Origin: Pseudomonadota bacterium
GTDB lineage: Bacteria > Desulfobacterota > Syntrophobacteria > Syntrophobacterales > Syntrophobacteraceae
DNA: 29,128 nt
Direction: 5' to 3'
Assembly: GCA_023416335.1 (NCBI GenBank)
Contig: JAEZHY010000078.1
Location: forward strand, 1 to 29,128
This document shows, piece by piece, positions 8,671 through 16,553 of the stretch (position 1 is its first letter; each line of letters opens with the position of its first letter). The notes beneath the pieces are model-generated. The model searched no databases. It was not told where the DNA came from and worked only from the letters and a program-made list of their open reading frames with translations. A program made the position numbers and the translations under genes.

Positions 8671-10128
8671 CTATGCGCCTTTCTTTGATGTCGTCGAGGT
8701 GGATTGGGCCTCAATGGGCTTTGGCGCTTTGTCGCCGATCTGGCGCACCTTGGAGAAGAGTTCTGCAACCGTCATCCCGGAGAGTGCCTCGAAAAGGGCA
8801 GGGGCCTGAGCCGCCATTTTGGTGACATCCGATGTGAGTTTGTGTACGCCTGCGGAATCTCCGTCACCCGTCGAAACAATGGTGATTTTATCGACATTTG
8901 CCAAAGGCGTTGCAAGCGCGCGGACTATTTCGGGAAGACCCGTCAGCAGCTTGTCGATAACGGCGGCCTGGTTGTATTCCTGGAAAGCTTCCGCCTTTAC
9001 GTTCATCGCCTTTGCCTCGGATTCGCCTTTCTTGAATATGATCTCGGCTTCGGCACAGCCCTGCTCGCGTACGGAAGCCGCTTTGCCCTCGGCCTCCATT
9101 ATGAGACGCTGCTTTTCGGCATTCGCAAGGGTTTCGATTCTCTGGCGCTCAATTTCTGCCTGTTTCAGAACTGTTGCCACGAGTTCCTTCTCACGGCGCT
9201 GGATTTCGGCTTCCTGCACTTTGATCTGGTGCTCCCTTTCGATCTGCTGCACCTTCACCTGCTCAGCCACTACCTGCTGCTGCATGACGTTCGTCTGGAT
9301 CTCGTATGCCTTGTCGGCCTGGGCCTGCTGGCGTTTCACCCCTTCGAGGTAAGTCGCCTTTTTTACCTCCAGGTCTTTTTCCGCCTCAGCCTGTTTCGCC
9401 AGCGACAAAGTCTCGGCGAGTACGCGTTCCTGGTCGGCCTGCGCTTTTGCAACGGCAGCTTCGCGTTGGGCGACTGCACGCTTTATGGCCGTATCCCGTT
9501 CGGCCTCCACAGTGGCAACGTCGGCATCGCGCTTGATCCGCGCAACATCGGGGCGTCCCATGTTGGCAATGTAATCGTTTTTGTCCCTGACTTCCTTAAT
9601 TGTAAAGGAAATGACCTCGAGGCCCATTTTGTTCATATCATCGGCGCAGGTGGAACGCATGCGATCGGCGACCATCTCGGGTTCTTTTACGATCTGCTCG
9701 ACCGTCAACTGGCCGATGATCCCCCGCAGATGGCCTTCCATGACAAGCCGGATAAGGCTCTCACGCATCTCGGAAGTCTTGGTGAGGAATTGCTCGGATG
9801 CCGTCTGAATCGATTCGGGATCGGATTTTACCTTAATCTGGGCCACAGCCTCAACTGTGACGGCGACCCCCTGTTTGGTATAGAGGTCCTGTTGCGGAGC
9901 AACGTCAAACGACATCAATTCAAGAGAGAGGCAACGGCACTCTTCGATCAGAGGGAACACAACCGTGCCGCCGCCCTTCACAACGCGTGTTCCGCGGAAT
10001 CCGTAAACCACGATTGCCTCGTGCGGCCCGGCTTTCTGGTACAGCCTGACCAGGGCGCTGATAAAAAACAGGGTGCAAAGAATGATAAGCCCGCCGATTA
10101 CCCATACATGAATAGGAAAACCCAGCAT
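8671..10128 (-). CDS. Flotillin-family SPFH protein (FloT/YqiK-like)
   Basis: 485 residues. The ATG at 10128 has AGGAG 5 bases upstream; a GTG two codons earlier would sit directly on the AGGAG and was rejected. A single N-terminal transmembrane helix (about 5-28) leads into an SPFH/band-7 domain (AGPHEAIVVYG, then GGGTVVFPLIEECRCLSLELMS). A long alanine/glutamate-rich coiled coil follows (about 220-400, with AEAERDTAIKRAVAQREA-type repeats). The C-terminal segment includes YNQAAVIDKLLTGLPEIVRALATPLANVDKI, as in flotillins. These proteins organise membrane microdomains. The gene sits 59 bp after an NfeD-like gene and 68 bp before pspA, an arrangement like yqiJ-yqiK or yuaF-floT. Confidence 0.95.
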   Translation of the reverse strand: MLGFPIHVWVIGGLIILCTLFFISALVRLYQKAGPHEAIVVYGFRGTRVVKGGGTVVFPLIEECRCLSLELMSFDVAPQQDLYTKQGVAVTVEAVAQIKVKSDPESIQTASEQFLTKTSEMRESLIRLVMEGHLRGIIGQLTVEQIVKEPEMVADRMRSTCADDMNKMGLEVISFTIKEVRDKNDYIANMGRPDVARIKRDADVATVEAERDTAIKRAVAQREAAVAKAQADQERVLAETLSLAKQAEAEKDLEVKKATYLEGVKRQQAQADKAYEIQTNVMQQQVVAEQVKVQQIEREHQIKVQEAEIQRREKELVATVLKQAEIERQRIETLANAEKQRLIMEAEGKAASVREQGCAEAEIIFKKGESEAKAMNVKAEAFQEYNQAAVIDKLLTGLPEIVRALATPLANVDKITIVSTGDGDSAGVHKLTSDVTKMAAQAPALFEALSGMTVAELFSKVRQIGDKAPKPIEAQSTSTTSKKGA

Positions 10129-10187
10129 AGTCACTCCTGAATTTGGAATCCGTTATGGCTTGTTACCCATCGCTCCGTTGAAAGCAA

Positions 10188-10775
10188 TTATTCGTTCTTT
10201 TCCAACATACGCTCCCATTGGCAGACGTAAGCAACTCCTTTCTCAAACCGGGTTACAACCACCTCTGCGCCCTTTGCAATGGGCTCTCCATTATCGCTCC
10301 TCGCACCGCAATATCTGCGTGATCCGCCCTGCGAATACACGATTTCGCCGGTACCCCCCGTTTGAATGGCGCTGCTCACAGTTCCAAGTATGCCGACGAT
10401 CTTGTAGTCTGCCGGGTTCATCGTATGGTCATGAGCCAAAAGAATCCTGGCAAGAAACAGGAATACCAGAGAGGCCCCTATAACCCCGGCCGCGGTTGCA
10501 ATTCCGAGGGTCAGCAGGAACCAGAGTGGGTAGACCTGGGTCAGAAGAAACCCGATTCCGCCGAACCAGGCCAGAAAGGTCATAATAGTGGGGAAATTGA
10601 AGAAAGAGGGTTGATCGCCGTATCCCCCGGCATGATGTGTGGTGAAATCATGATGAACGAAATCCATCCAGTGGGGGAGGTGGGTATGAAGGTGCAGCCC
10701 ACCGGAGAGCAGAGAGAGGACACTGAAGCAAAACCCCACAATGAAGCAAATCAGGTAAAAATCCGCCCACGTCAT
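10188..10775 (-). CDS. NfeD-like membrane protein with C-terminal OB-fold region
   Basis: 195 residues. Hydrophobic helices lie near 6-25, 64-85 and 88-112. Between the first two is a histidine-rich loop (HLHTHLPHWMDFVHHDF). The last ~75 residues form a small beta-rich domain (DYKIVGILGTVSSAI, TGEIVYSQGG, AEVVVTRFEKGVAYVCQWE) matching the OB-fold tail of NfeD/YqiJ proteins. In many bacteria such a protein is encoded next to a flotillin and acts with it; the same is true here (59 bp gap, same strand). The serine-protease domain of long NfeD proteins is absent. The histidine cluster might bind metal, but this is only a composition-based remark. Confidence 0.85.
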   Translation of the reverse strand: MTWADFYLICFIVGFCFSVLSLLSGGLHLHTHLPHWMDFVHHDFTTHHAGGYGDQPSFFNFPTIMTFLAWFGGIGFLLTQVYPLWFLLTLGIATAAGVIGASLVFLFLARILLAHDHTMNPADYKIVGILGTVSSAIQTGGTGEIVYSQGGSRRYCGARSDNGEPIAKGAEVVVTRFEKGVAYVCQWERMLEKNE

Positions 10776-10957
10776 AGGACCACCCTCAGGGTTTGAAGTC
10801 TCTTTACCTGGTAGTTCGCTGCCAATATCCTGCAGTGTGCGAACAGTTTACCACAAGTTGATATGAGGCTTCTTATAAAACAACTCTAAATCAACATGCC
10901 GGATCTCAGACTTACCAGAATAGAAGCCTCCTTGTATCGCATTCCAGTTATTGAATC

Positions 10958-10984
10958 TTGGAGTATGGCCGTCAATGTTATACT
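10958..10984 (+). promoter_or_regulatory. Possible sigma-70 promoter of the HTH/zinc-ribbon gene
   Basis: TATACT (10979-10984) is a good -10 box. TTGGAG (10958-10963) could be the -35 at a short 15-base spacing. A direct repeat TCAATGTT occurs on both sides of the -10 (10972-10979 and about 10989-10996), which would suit an autoregulatory operator. The 245 bp space also holds the start of the divergent NfeD-like group. Confidence 0.35.
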
Positions 10985-11019
10985 AGCATCAATGTTGGAC
11001 AGTTACCACGGAGGCAAGC

Positions 11020-11298
11020 TTGAGCACAATAAGGCAGGAAATCGCGGCCCTTTTGTCGGAGGGGGAGTACGGGGCAAAGGACATCTCCAAAATCATCCGT
11101 ATCAGCGAAAAGGAGGTTTATACGCACCTGGAGCACATTAACCGCTCTCTCAACTCACAGAAAATGAGGCTGAGAATAACCCCGGCGGTGTGTCTTGCCT
11201 GCGGATTTAAATTCGAAGCACGCAATCGGTTTTCATCACCGGGAAGATGCCCTAAATGTAAGGGCGAACACATTCAGGACCCGAAATATGTTATTTAA
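11020..11298 (+). CDS. Small HTH regulator with C-terminal zinc ribbon
   Basis: 92 residues from a TTG codon with a strong GGAGG 5 bases upstream. Residues ~5-45 form a winged-HTH-like half (IRQEIAALLSEGEYGAKDIS, then EKEVYTHLEHINRSL), in the style of ArsR/MarR helices. The last ~35 residues are a zinc ribbon: CLAC, then 16 residues, then CPKC, ending in KGEHIQDPKYVI. This HTH plus rubredoxin-like knuckle plan is a common orphan regulator in Desulfobacterota and archaea; its target is unknown. It reads away from the NfeD-like/flotillin/PspA group, so control of that group or of itself is possible. A decayed paralogue lies at about 18532-18690. Confidence 0.8.
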   Translation: MSTIRQEIAALLSEGEYGAKDISKIIRISEKEVYTHLEHINRSLNSQKMRLRITPAVCLACGFKFEARNRFSSPGRCPKCKGEHIQDPKYVI

Positions 11299-11951
11299 CG
11301 TCAAGTGAGGTGAGGGGACCGGAAGGCCTCCGGGCCGGCGGAGTTGATTGGGATTCCGCAATCAACCGCCATGTTTTGCCGCAGCAAACACACGTTGGAT
11401 TTATCCGGTAGGTCCCTATGTATTTTAAGCCCTCCGCAAGCAGACGTGCTTCGAATTCCCATGCGCGTCGATCCGGCAACCATTCCCACCACCACGGCGC
11501 CGCACCGTGCCGGCGCTTGTCATTGCCAACCATGAAATCGGCATTGGACGCCCTTGACAGTATCGACACCGCCTGTTATGAGAGGAAGTCCCTCGAGAAA
11601 AGCAATTTCCTATTATCAGGAGTGATTCAAACCTGTTTGGACGGGTTCTGCACACGAGTTCTCCTTCAAGCGGGTCTATCCGTTCCTGATAAACTTAGGG
11701 CCTGAGAGGGCCCTGGGGTGCCGCCATGCGGGCCGTGGCGCCCCTGACGCGGTGATCGAGGGCCCTGCGCCCACCATGTGACCCTGGTCTATTAGGATAG
11801 AAGTCGATTTCGGCTTTACTATTTATCCTGTCCCGCCGGGCAGTCCGCTTCCAGGCTCGCCTGAGCAAGCGGCAAAGTCCGCAGGGCAGTTGTAGAACGT
11901 GTGGGACACCGCGGCGTGTCCCGGACAGGCGTTAACCAGCATGAGGAGGTT
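11299..11951. other. Long intergenic stretch upstream of the transporter operon
   Basis: About 650 bases without a convincing gene. Several open frames cross 11300-11700 on both strands, but none has a family-like sequence with a good ribosome site. Hairpins seen: GTTGATTG/CAATCAAC (11343-11366); an 8-bp stem GGGGTGCC/GGCGCCCC around 11717-11746 inside a very GC-rich block with two AGGGCCCT palindromes; and GGGACAC/GTGTCCC (11903-11922) close to the first transporter gene. Composition changes near 11700, which may mark the left edge of the transferred segment. Confidence 0.5.
11903..11922 (+). promoter_or_regulatory. Leader hairpin before the binding-protein gene
   Basis: A perfect 7-bp stem (GGGACAC with GTGTCCC, 6-base loop) ends about 22 bases before the GGAGG ribosome site of the transporter's first gene. 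No T-run follows, so it is not an intrinsic terminator. A role in translation control or mRNA stability is only a suggestion. Confidence 0.4.
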
Positions 11952-11954
11952 ATG

Positions 11955-13490
11955 ATGAGACGATTCCCCGCGGTAGTATTGTTTTCCTTGTTGGCCATCG
12001 CCCTTTTGGCGGGCGGCGTTTTCGCCGCTGAACAAAAACCGGGACCCGATGGCGACATCACGGTCGTCCAGGCCCTGGACATGATCAGCTTCGACCCCAT
12101 TGCCACATCCGACCTCAACAACCAGTACGTGCTCTACAACATCTACAGCCGCCTGTTCACCTTCCCCAATGACAGGCTCGCCGGCGACGTCAAGGAACTG
12201 TGCAAAGATTTCAAGCGGGTAAGCGACTCGGAATGGCATTTCACCATCTGGGACAACGTCAAGTACCATGACGGCACCACTCTGACCGTGGACGACGTGG
12301 TGTACTCCTTGAACAGAGCCAAGGCCGGCACGGCCCTCGGCGCCCTGTTCAAGCCGGTGAAAGAGATCAAGAAGGTCGACGACAAGACCCTTTCCATCAC
12401 CACCGACGGCCCCTATCCGGCCATGACCTCCGCCCTGACCCACGCAGCCACCAGCATCGTGCCCAAGAGCTACGCCGAGAAGGCCGAGCAGAGCAAGGAC
12501 TGGTCCAAGCCCGTCGGCAGCGGCCGCTACAAGTTCGTCAGCCGCATGATCGGCGACTCCGTGAAGTTTGAGCGCTTCGATGGCTACTTCAACAAGGACG
12601 AGCTGGCCCAGAACAAAACCCTGAGCATCAAGGTCATCCCCGAAGGCACCAACCGAACCATCGCCGTCGAGACCGGTGCCGCCGACCTGAACGCCGAATT
12701 TGTGCCTACCGACTACGAACGCGTGATAAAGAACCCCAAGCTCAAGCTGTGGGATCAGCCCTCGGCGCTGGTCTGGCACCTGGGCATGGACAACACCCAG
12801 GGCTGGTTCAAGAACAAGCTGGTGCGCCAGGCCGTGGCCTTTGCCGTGGACCGTGAGGGCTGTATGAAGGTCGGCCACGACGGCCGTGGAGTGGTCCTGT
12901 ACAACAGCGCCACATTCGCTCATGCCCCCACCGTGCTCGGAGCCATCCAGAACCCGCTCAACAAGTACTCCTATAATCCGGAAAAGGCTAAGGCCCTGAT
13001 GAAGGAGGCCAACTGCCCGGGCTTCACCACCCAACTCGTGGTCTTCCGCGACGAGGCCGAGCGCATGGCAACCGCGATCCAGGCCTATCTGGCCGAGATC
13101 AACATCAAGGTCGAGATCGTGCGCATCGAAAACGCAGTGTTCCCGGCTCACATCGCCGGCCACAAGGCCCCCATGTTCGTGACCTCCTGGGGCTGTTACT
13201 GGGATCCGGACATGTTCCTGTCGCGGCGCTTCAGCAAGGACGGCATCGGCGGTGTCAACCGCGTCTGGTACGAGAACCCGAAGCTCGATGAAATGATCGC
13301 GGAAGGCCGCGGCACCTTCGACGAGGCCAAACGCACCGAGGTCTACAAGCGTGTGCAGGAGTTCCTCGCGGACGAATCCCCCGAGGTGGACCTGTACGTG
13401 ACCAAGGTGTACGCCCTGAGCAACGACAAGCTCAAAGGCGTGGAAATGACCGTCGAGAAGCCTTTCAACTACTATAAGCTGCACTACTAA
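11955..13490 (+). CDS. Peptide-type ABC transporter substrate-binding protein (DppA/OppA family)
   Basis: 511 residues. Of two adjacent ATG codons, the second (11955) is taken because GGAGG (11945-11949) is then 5 bases away. A signal peptide (MRRF, hydrophobic VVLFSLLAIALLAGGVF, AAEQ) predicts periplasmic export; no lipobox cysteine is present. The mature protein is an SBP_bac_5 protein: an early DMISFDPIATSDLNNQYVL strand, YHDGTTLTVDDVVYSLNRAK, then VGSGRYKF, VRQAVAFAVDRE and YNPEKAKALMKEANCPG. These are standard landmarks of dipeptide/oligopeptide/nickel-type binding proteins. Ligand identity cannot be read from sequence. It is followed by two permease and two ATPase genes in the usual order. 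Codon use is strongly C/G-ending compared with flanking genes. Confidence 0.93.
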   Translation: MRRFPAVVLFSLLAIALLAGGVFAAEQKPGPDGDITVVQALDMISFDPIATSDLNNQYVLYNIYSRLFTFPNDRLAGDVKELCKDFKRVSDSEWHFTIWDNVKYHDGTTLTVDDVVYSLNRAKAGTALGALFKPVKEIKKVDDKTLSITTDGPYPAMTSALTHAATSIVPKSYAEKAEQSKDWSKPVGSGRYKFVSRMIGDSVKFERFDGYFNKDELAQNKTLSIKVIPEGTNRTIAVETGAADLNAEFVPTDYERVIKNPKLKLWDQPSALVWHLGMDNTQGWFKNKLVRQAVAFAVDREGCMKVGHDGRGVVLYNSATFAHAPTVLGAIQNPLNKYSYNPEKAKALMKEANCPGFTTQLVVFRDEAERMATAIQAYLAEINIKVEIVRIENAVFPAHIAGHKAPMFVTSWGCYWDPDMFLSRRFSKDGIGGVNRVWYENPKLDEMIAEGRGTFDEAKRTEVYKRVQEFLADESPEVDLYVTKVYALSNDKLKGVEMTVEKPFNYYKLHY

Positions 13491-13495
13491 CCGCT

Positions 13496-13584
13496 GACGC
13501 CCGGCTACGGGCGGCGTCACGCCGGTTTAAGGCCACACCCCGTTCCCGCGGGGCTCCCCCGGAAGATGGGAGCCCCGCGGGAAC
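13496..13584 (+). promoter_or_regulatory. Tandem intercistronic hairpins after the binding-protein gene
   Basis: Two stem-loops follow the stop codon. The first is GACGCC/GGCGTC (13496-13518). The second is a perfect 17-bp stem from GTTCCCGCGGGGCTCCC (13542-13558) and its complement (13568-13584) with a 9-base loop. No T-run follows, so it is not a full terminator. In malE and similar operons such a hairpin protects the binding-protein mRNA from 3' decay and lowers expression of downstream permease genes; the same role is inferred here. Confidence 0.7.
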
Positions 13585-13623
13585 AACCCGGATGGCCTCT
13601 TCCACGAGGAGAGGAAAGACCGC

Positions 13624-14571
13624 ATGATCCGTTACATCATCAGACGGTTGCTCGCATTGATCCCGGTGATCCTGGCGCTGACGTTCATCGTCTTCACCAT
13701 ATTGTCCATGACCCCCGGCGATGCGACGACCATCATCCTCGGCAGCGATTACACCCCGGAGCTGGGTGCACAACTCAGGGCGCAGCTGGGACTCGATCAG
13801 CCCCTCATCGTTCAGTATTTTCACTACATCATGAACCTGTTGCGGGGCGACTTCGGAATGTCCTACGTCCTGCACGCCCCGGTGCTCGACCAGTTGAGCG
13901 TCCGATTGGCCAATACGGCCTGGGTCGTTGTCTGCGCAATGATCCTGTGCGTGTCTTTCGGCATCCCCATCGGCATTTTTTCGGCTACCAAGCCCAACTC
14001 GGTCTTCTCCCAGGGCACGATGATCTTCGGCCTTATGGGCGTTTCCATGCCGATCTTCTGGCTGGGCCTTCTGCTGATCCTGCTTTTTTCGGTGCACCTG
14101 GGCTGGCTGCCCTCCAGCGGCCTGGACCACGGCCTGAAAAGCCTGATCCTGCCCGCCATCGCCCTGGGATTCAACTACATGGCCAACATCATGCGGACAA
14201 CGCGGTCCTCCATGATGGAAGCCATTCGCCAGGACTATATCCGCACGGCCCGAGCCAAGGGAGTCAGCGAACATAAGGTGATCTATGATCACGCCCTGGG
14301 CAACGCCCTCATGCCCACCATCACCATTATCGGGATGGACGTGGGAACCCTCCTGGGCGGGGTGGTGCTCACCGAGACCGTATTCTCCATTCCGGGCACA
14401 GGCCGCCTGCTGGTGGAGGCCATCAACCAGCGCGACACGCCCTGCGTCCTGGGGACCCTTGTGATCATGGCCGTCTGCGTGGCGATATCCAACCTGATAG
14501 TCGATCTTATCTACGCCTATATCGATCCCAGAATCCGTGCGCAGTATGGTGCGAAAGCGAGGAACGCCTGA
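13624..14571 (+). CDS. ABC transporter permease, DppB type
   Basis: 315 residues. Six membrane helices are expected; the first is YIIRRLLALIPVILALTFIV, the standard DppB/OppB/NikB start. The sequence then follows the family: MTPGD, LRAQLGLDQPLIVQYFHYI, and LLRGDFGMSY. The cytoplasmic EAA loop is IRTARAKGVSEHKVIYDHAL, the coupling site for the ATPases, followed by GNALMPTITIIGMDVGTLLGG. It forms the transmembrane channel together with the next gene's product. A purine-rich GAGGAGAGGAAAG precedes the ATG. The stop codon overlaps the next start by one base (TGATG), so translation is coupled. Confidence 0.95.
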   Translation: MIRYIIRRLLALIPVILALTFIVFTILSMTPGDATTIILGSDYTPELGAQLRAQLGLDQPLIVQYFHYIMNLLRGDFGMSYVLHAPVLDQLSVRLANTAWVVVCAMILCVSFGIPIGIFSATKPNSVFSQGTMIFGLMGVSMPIFWLGLLLILLFSVHLGWLPSSGLDHGLKSLILPAIALGFNYMANIMRTTRSSMMEAIRQDYIRTARAKGVSEHKVIYDHALGNALMPTITIIGMDVGTLLGGVVLTETVFSIPGTGRLLVEAINQRDTPCVLGTLVIMAVCVAISNLIVDLIYAYIDPRIRAQYGAKARNA

Positions 14572-15482
14572 TGCAAGCCTCATCCACACCCAGGCCGTTT
14601 ACGACCAAAAAGGAATTCTACGCGCAGTTCAAGAAAAAGAGCATAGCTCACGAACTGTGGCTGCGCTTCTTGAAGAATAAGACAGCCGTGGCAGGCTTGA
14701 TCATCTTCTGCATCATAGTGATTGTCGCTCTTACCGCTTCCTGGATAGCCGACTACAACACCGTGGTAGTCAAGATGAACATCGCCGAGCGCCTTCAGCC
14801 GCCCAGTGTGAAGCACTGGTTCGGTACCGACGAACTGGGCCGCGACATCCTGGCCCGCATCGTGCACGGCGCGCAGATATCACTGCTCATCGGCATCTCG
14901 GCTATATTCGTGTCCCTCATGGTGGGCCTGGTGCTGGGCGGGACTGCCGGGTACTACGGAGGGAAGATCGACAGCGTTATCATGCGCAGCATGGACGTTT
15001 TCCTCTGCCTGCCCGACGTGCTCCTGGCCCTGGCTATCGTCGCGGCCTTCGGCAACACCAAGCTGAACCTGATCATAGCCATAGGCCTGGCCTTCTCACC
15101 CAAGTTCTCGCGGGTGGTGCGCGCGGCGGTCATGAGCGTGCGCGACAACGAATACATTGAAGCGGCGCGCTCCATCGGCGCGCGGGACAATCGCATCATC
15201 GCCCGCCACGTGCTGCCCAACTGCATAGGCCCCATCATCGTGCAGGTTACATTGTACGTGGCCAACGCGATACTGACCATCGCCGCCTTGAGCTTCATCG
15301 GGCTGGGTATCCAGCCCCCTACCCCCGAATGGGGCAACATGCTCGCCTCGGGGCGCACCTTCATGCGCGATTTTCCGCATATTGTCGTGGCGCCCGGCCT
15401 GGCCATCTTTTTCACCATTCTGGCGCTCAACCTCATGGGCGACGGATTGCGGGACACCCTTGATCCCAGGCTCAAACAGTAA
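14571..15482 (+). CDS. ABC transporter permease, DppC type
   Basis: 303 residues. It has an N-terminal soluble stretch and a first helix ([20 protein letters not shown]). The DppC/OppC hallmark follows: [20 protein letters not shown], then [19 protein letters not shown]. The EAA loop is [20 protein letters not shown], followed by [15 protein letters not shown]. The end [18 protein letters not shown] is a near-perfect family signature. It pairs with the DppB-type permease encoded one base upstream. The next ATPase gene begins 13 bases after its stop. Confidence 0.96.
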   Translation: MQASSTPRPFTTKKEFYAQFKKKSIAHELWLRFLKNKTAVAGLIIFCIIVIVALTASWIADYNTVVVKMNIAERLQPPSVKHWFGTDELGRDILARIVHGAQISLLIGISAIFVSLMVGLVLGGTAGYYGGKIDSVIMRSMDVFLCLPDVLLALAIVAAFGNTKLNLIIAIGLAFSPKFSRVVRAAVMSVRDNEYIEAARSIGARDNRIIARHVLPNCIGPIIVQVTLYVANAILTIAALSFIGLGIQPPTPEWGNMLASGRTFMRDFPHIVVAPGLAIFFTILALNLMGDGLRDTLDPRLKQ

Positions 15483-15495
15483 CGGGAGCGCCGCG

Positions 15496-16491
15496 ATGGA
15501 TGCCATGCAGAACACTTTGGAAATCAAAAATCTCACGGTGGAGTATGTCGCCGACAACGAGGTGGTGCACGCCGTTACCGGGCTTAACATCACCATTCCC
15601 ACCGGCAAAACCTTCGGCCTGGTGGGGGAAACCGGCGCCGGAAAGACTACCACCGCCTTGTCCATCCTCAACCTGGTTCCCTCGCCGGCGGGCAGGGTCG
15701 TTTCCGGCGAGATATTCGTGGGAGGGCAGGATGTCTTCAAAATGTCCCCCAAGCAGTTGCGGGCAATGCGCGGCAACCAGGTGGCCATGGTCTTCCAGGA
15801 TCCCATGACCTCGCTCAACCCCATCAAGACCGTGGGCCAGCAGATCGCCGAGGGCCTCAAGATCCACCGCGGGATGAGCGACAAGGAAGCCCAGCACCAT
15901 GCCATGAACATGCTGGAGATGGTTGGCATCCCGGGCGCGCGCGTGTCGGAGTACCCGCACCAGTTCTCGGGGGGCATGAAGCAGCGCGTGGTCATAGCCA
16001 TCGCCCTGGCCTGCGACCCGCACCTCCTGATCGCGGACGAGCCCACCACGGCCCTGGACGTCACCATCCAGGCCCAGGTGCTCAAGCTCATAAACGAACT
16101 CAAGGAGAACTCCCGGATGGCCATGCTCATGATCACGCATGACCTGGGAATCGTAGCCGAGGTATGCGACGCCGTGGGCATCATGTACGCCGGCCGCATG
16201 GTGGAATGCGGCACCTTGGCCGACATCTTCGACAACCTGCGCCACCCCTATACCCGGGGCCTTTTCGACTCCCTGCCGGACATCGGGAACAGGCGCGCCG
16301 AACTCAAACCGATCCCGGGCCTGATTCCCGATCCGGTTAACCTGCCGTCGGGATGCGCATTCCATCCCCGCTGCTCCTACGCCAAACCGGAATGCTCGCG
16401 GGACCTCCCCCAGATCAGGTGGTTGAGCGACACGCACTATGTCTCCTGCCACCTGTATAGTGAAACGGCCGAGAATATGCTGCTCCGGTAG
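15496..16491 (+). CDS. ABC transporter ATPase, DppD type
   Basis: 331 residues from the ATG at 15496 (GGGAG upstream); the frame is open further up but that part lies within the permease gene. Walker A is GETGAGKT (44-51), Q-loop Gln101, signature FSGGMKQR (157-164), Walker B LLIADEP (177-183) and switch His215. The C-terminal oligopeptide-type extension is present ([14 protein letters not shown]), with four cysteines in [15 protein letters not shown] and a late SCHLY. These cysteines are typical of this ATPase family and may hold an Fe-S centre, as shown for some Opp proteins. It hydrolyses ATP as a heterodimer with the next gene's product. Confidence 0.95.
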   Translation: MDAMQNTLEIKNLTVEYVADNEVVHAVTGLNITIPTGKTFGLVGETGAGKTTTALSILNLVPSPAGRVVSGEIFVGGQDVFKMSPKQLRAMRGNQVAMVFQDPMTSLNPIKTVGQQIAEGLKIHRGMSDKEAQHHAMNMLEMVGIPGARVSEYPHQFSGGMKQRVVIAIALACDPHLLIADEPTTALDVTIQAQVLKLINELKENSRMAMLMITHDLGIVAEVCDAVGIMYAGRMVECGTLADIFDNLRHPYTRGLFDSLPDIGNRRAELKPIPGLIPDPVNLPSGCAFHPRCSYAKPECSRDLPQIRWLSDTHYVSCHLYSETAENMLLR

Positions 16492-16553
16492 GACGCCCTG
16501 GCGCGGTCCAGGCGGCCTTTGGGCGAAAATGCTCTGACAACGAGGTGAATTAG

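Noticed and set aside
8704..10140. 478-codon open frame on the plus strand across the flotillin gene
   Set aside because: Antisense to a well-supported flotillin. Leu/Phe-rich composition arises from complementing the Glu/Ala/Lys coiled coil.
11291..11569. 92-codon minus-strand frame with a CVCC pair downstream of the HTH gene
   Set aside because: It looked briefly like a small zinc protein, but it has no second cysteine pair, no ribosome site and many competing frames in the same place.
11823..13520. 565-codon open frame on the minus strand across the binding-protein gene
   Set aside because: It is antisense to a clear SBP gene; the GC-rich codons keep the opposite frame open. Its composition (Val, His and Gly runs) matches no family.
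13465..14589. 374-codon minus-strand open frame across the DppB-type permease gene
   Set aside because: Antisense of a permease with all family motifs; His/Gln/Asp-rich and without any domain.
15472..16452. Long minus-strand open frames across the DppD-type ATPase gene
   Set aside because: Antisense of a canonical ATPase; no ribosome site or family signature.
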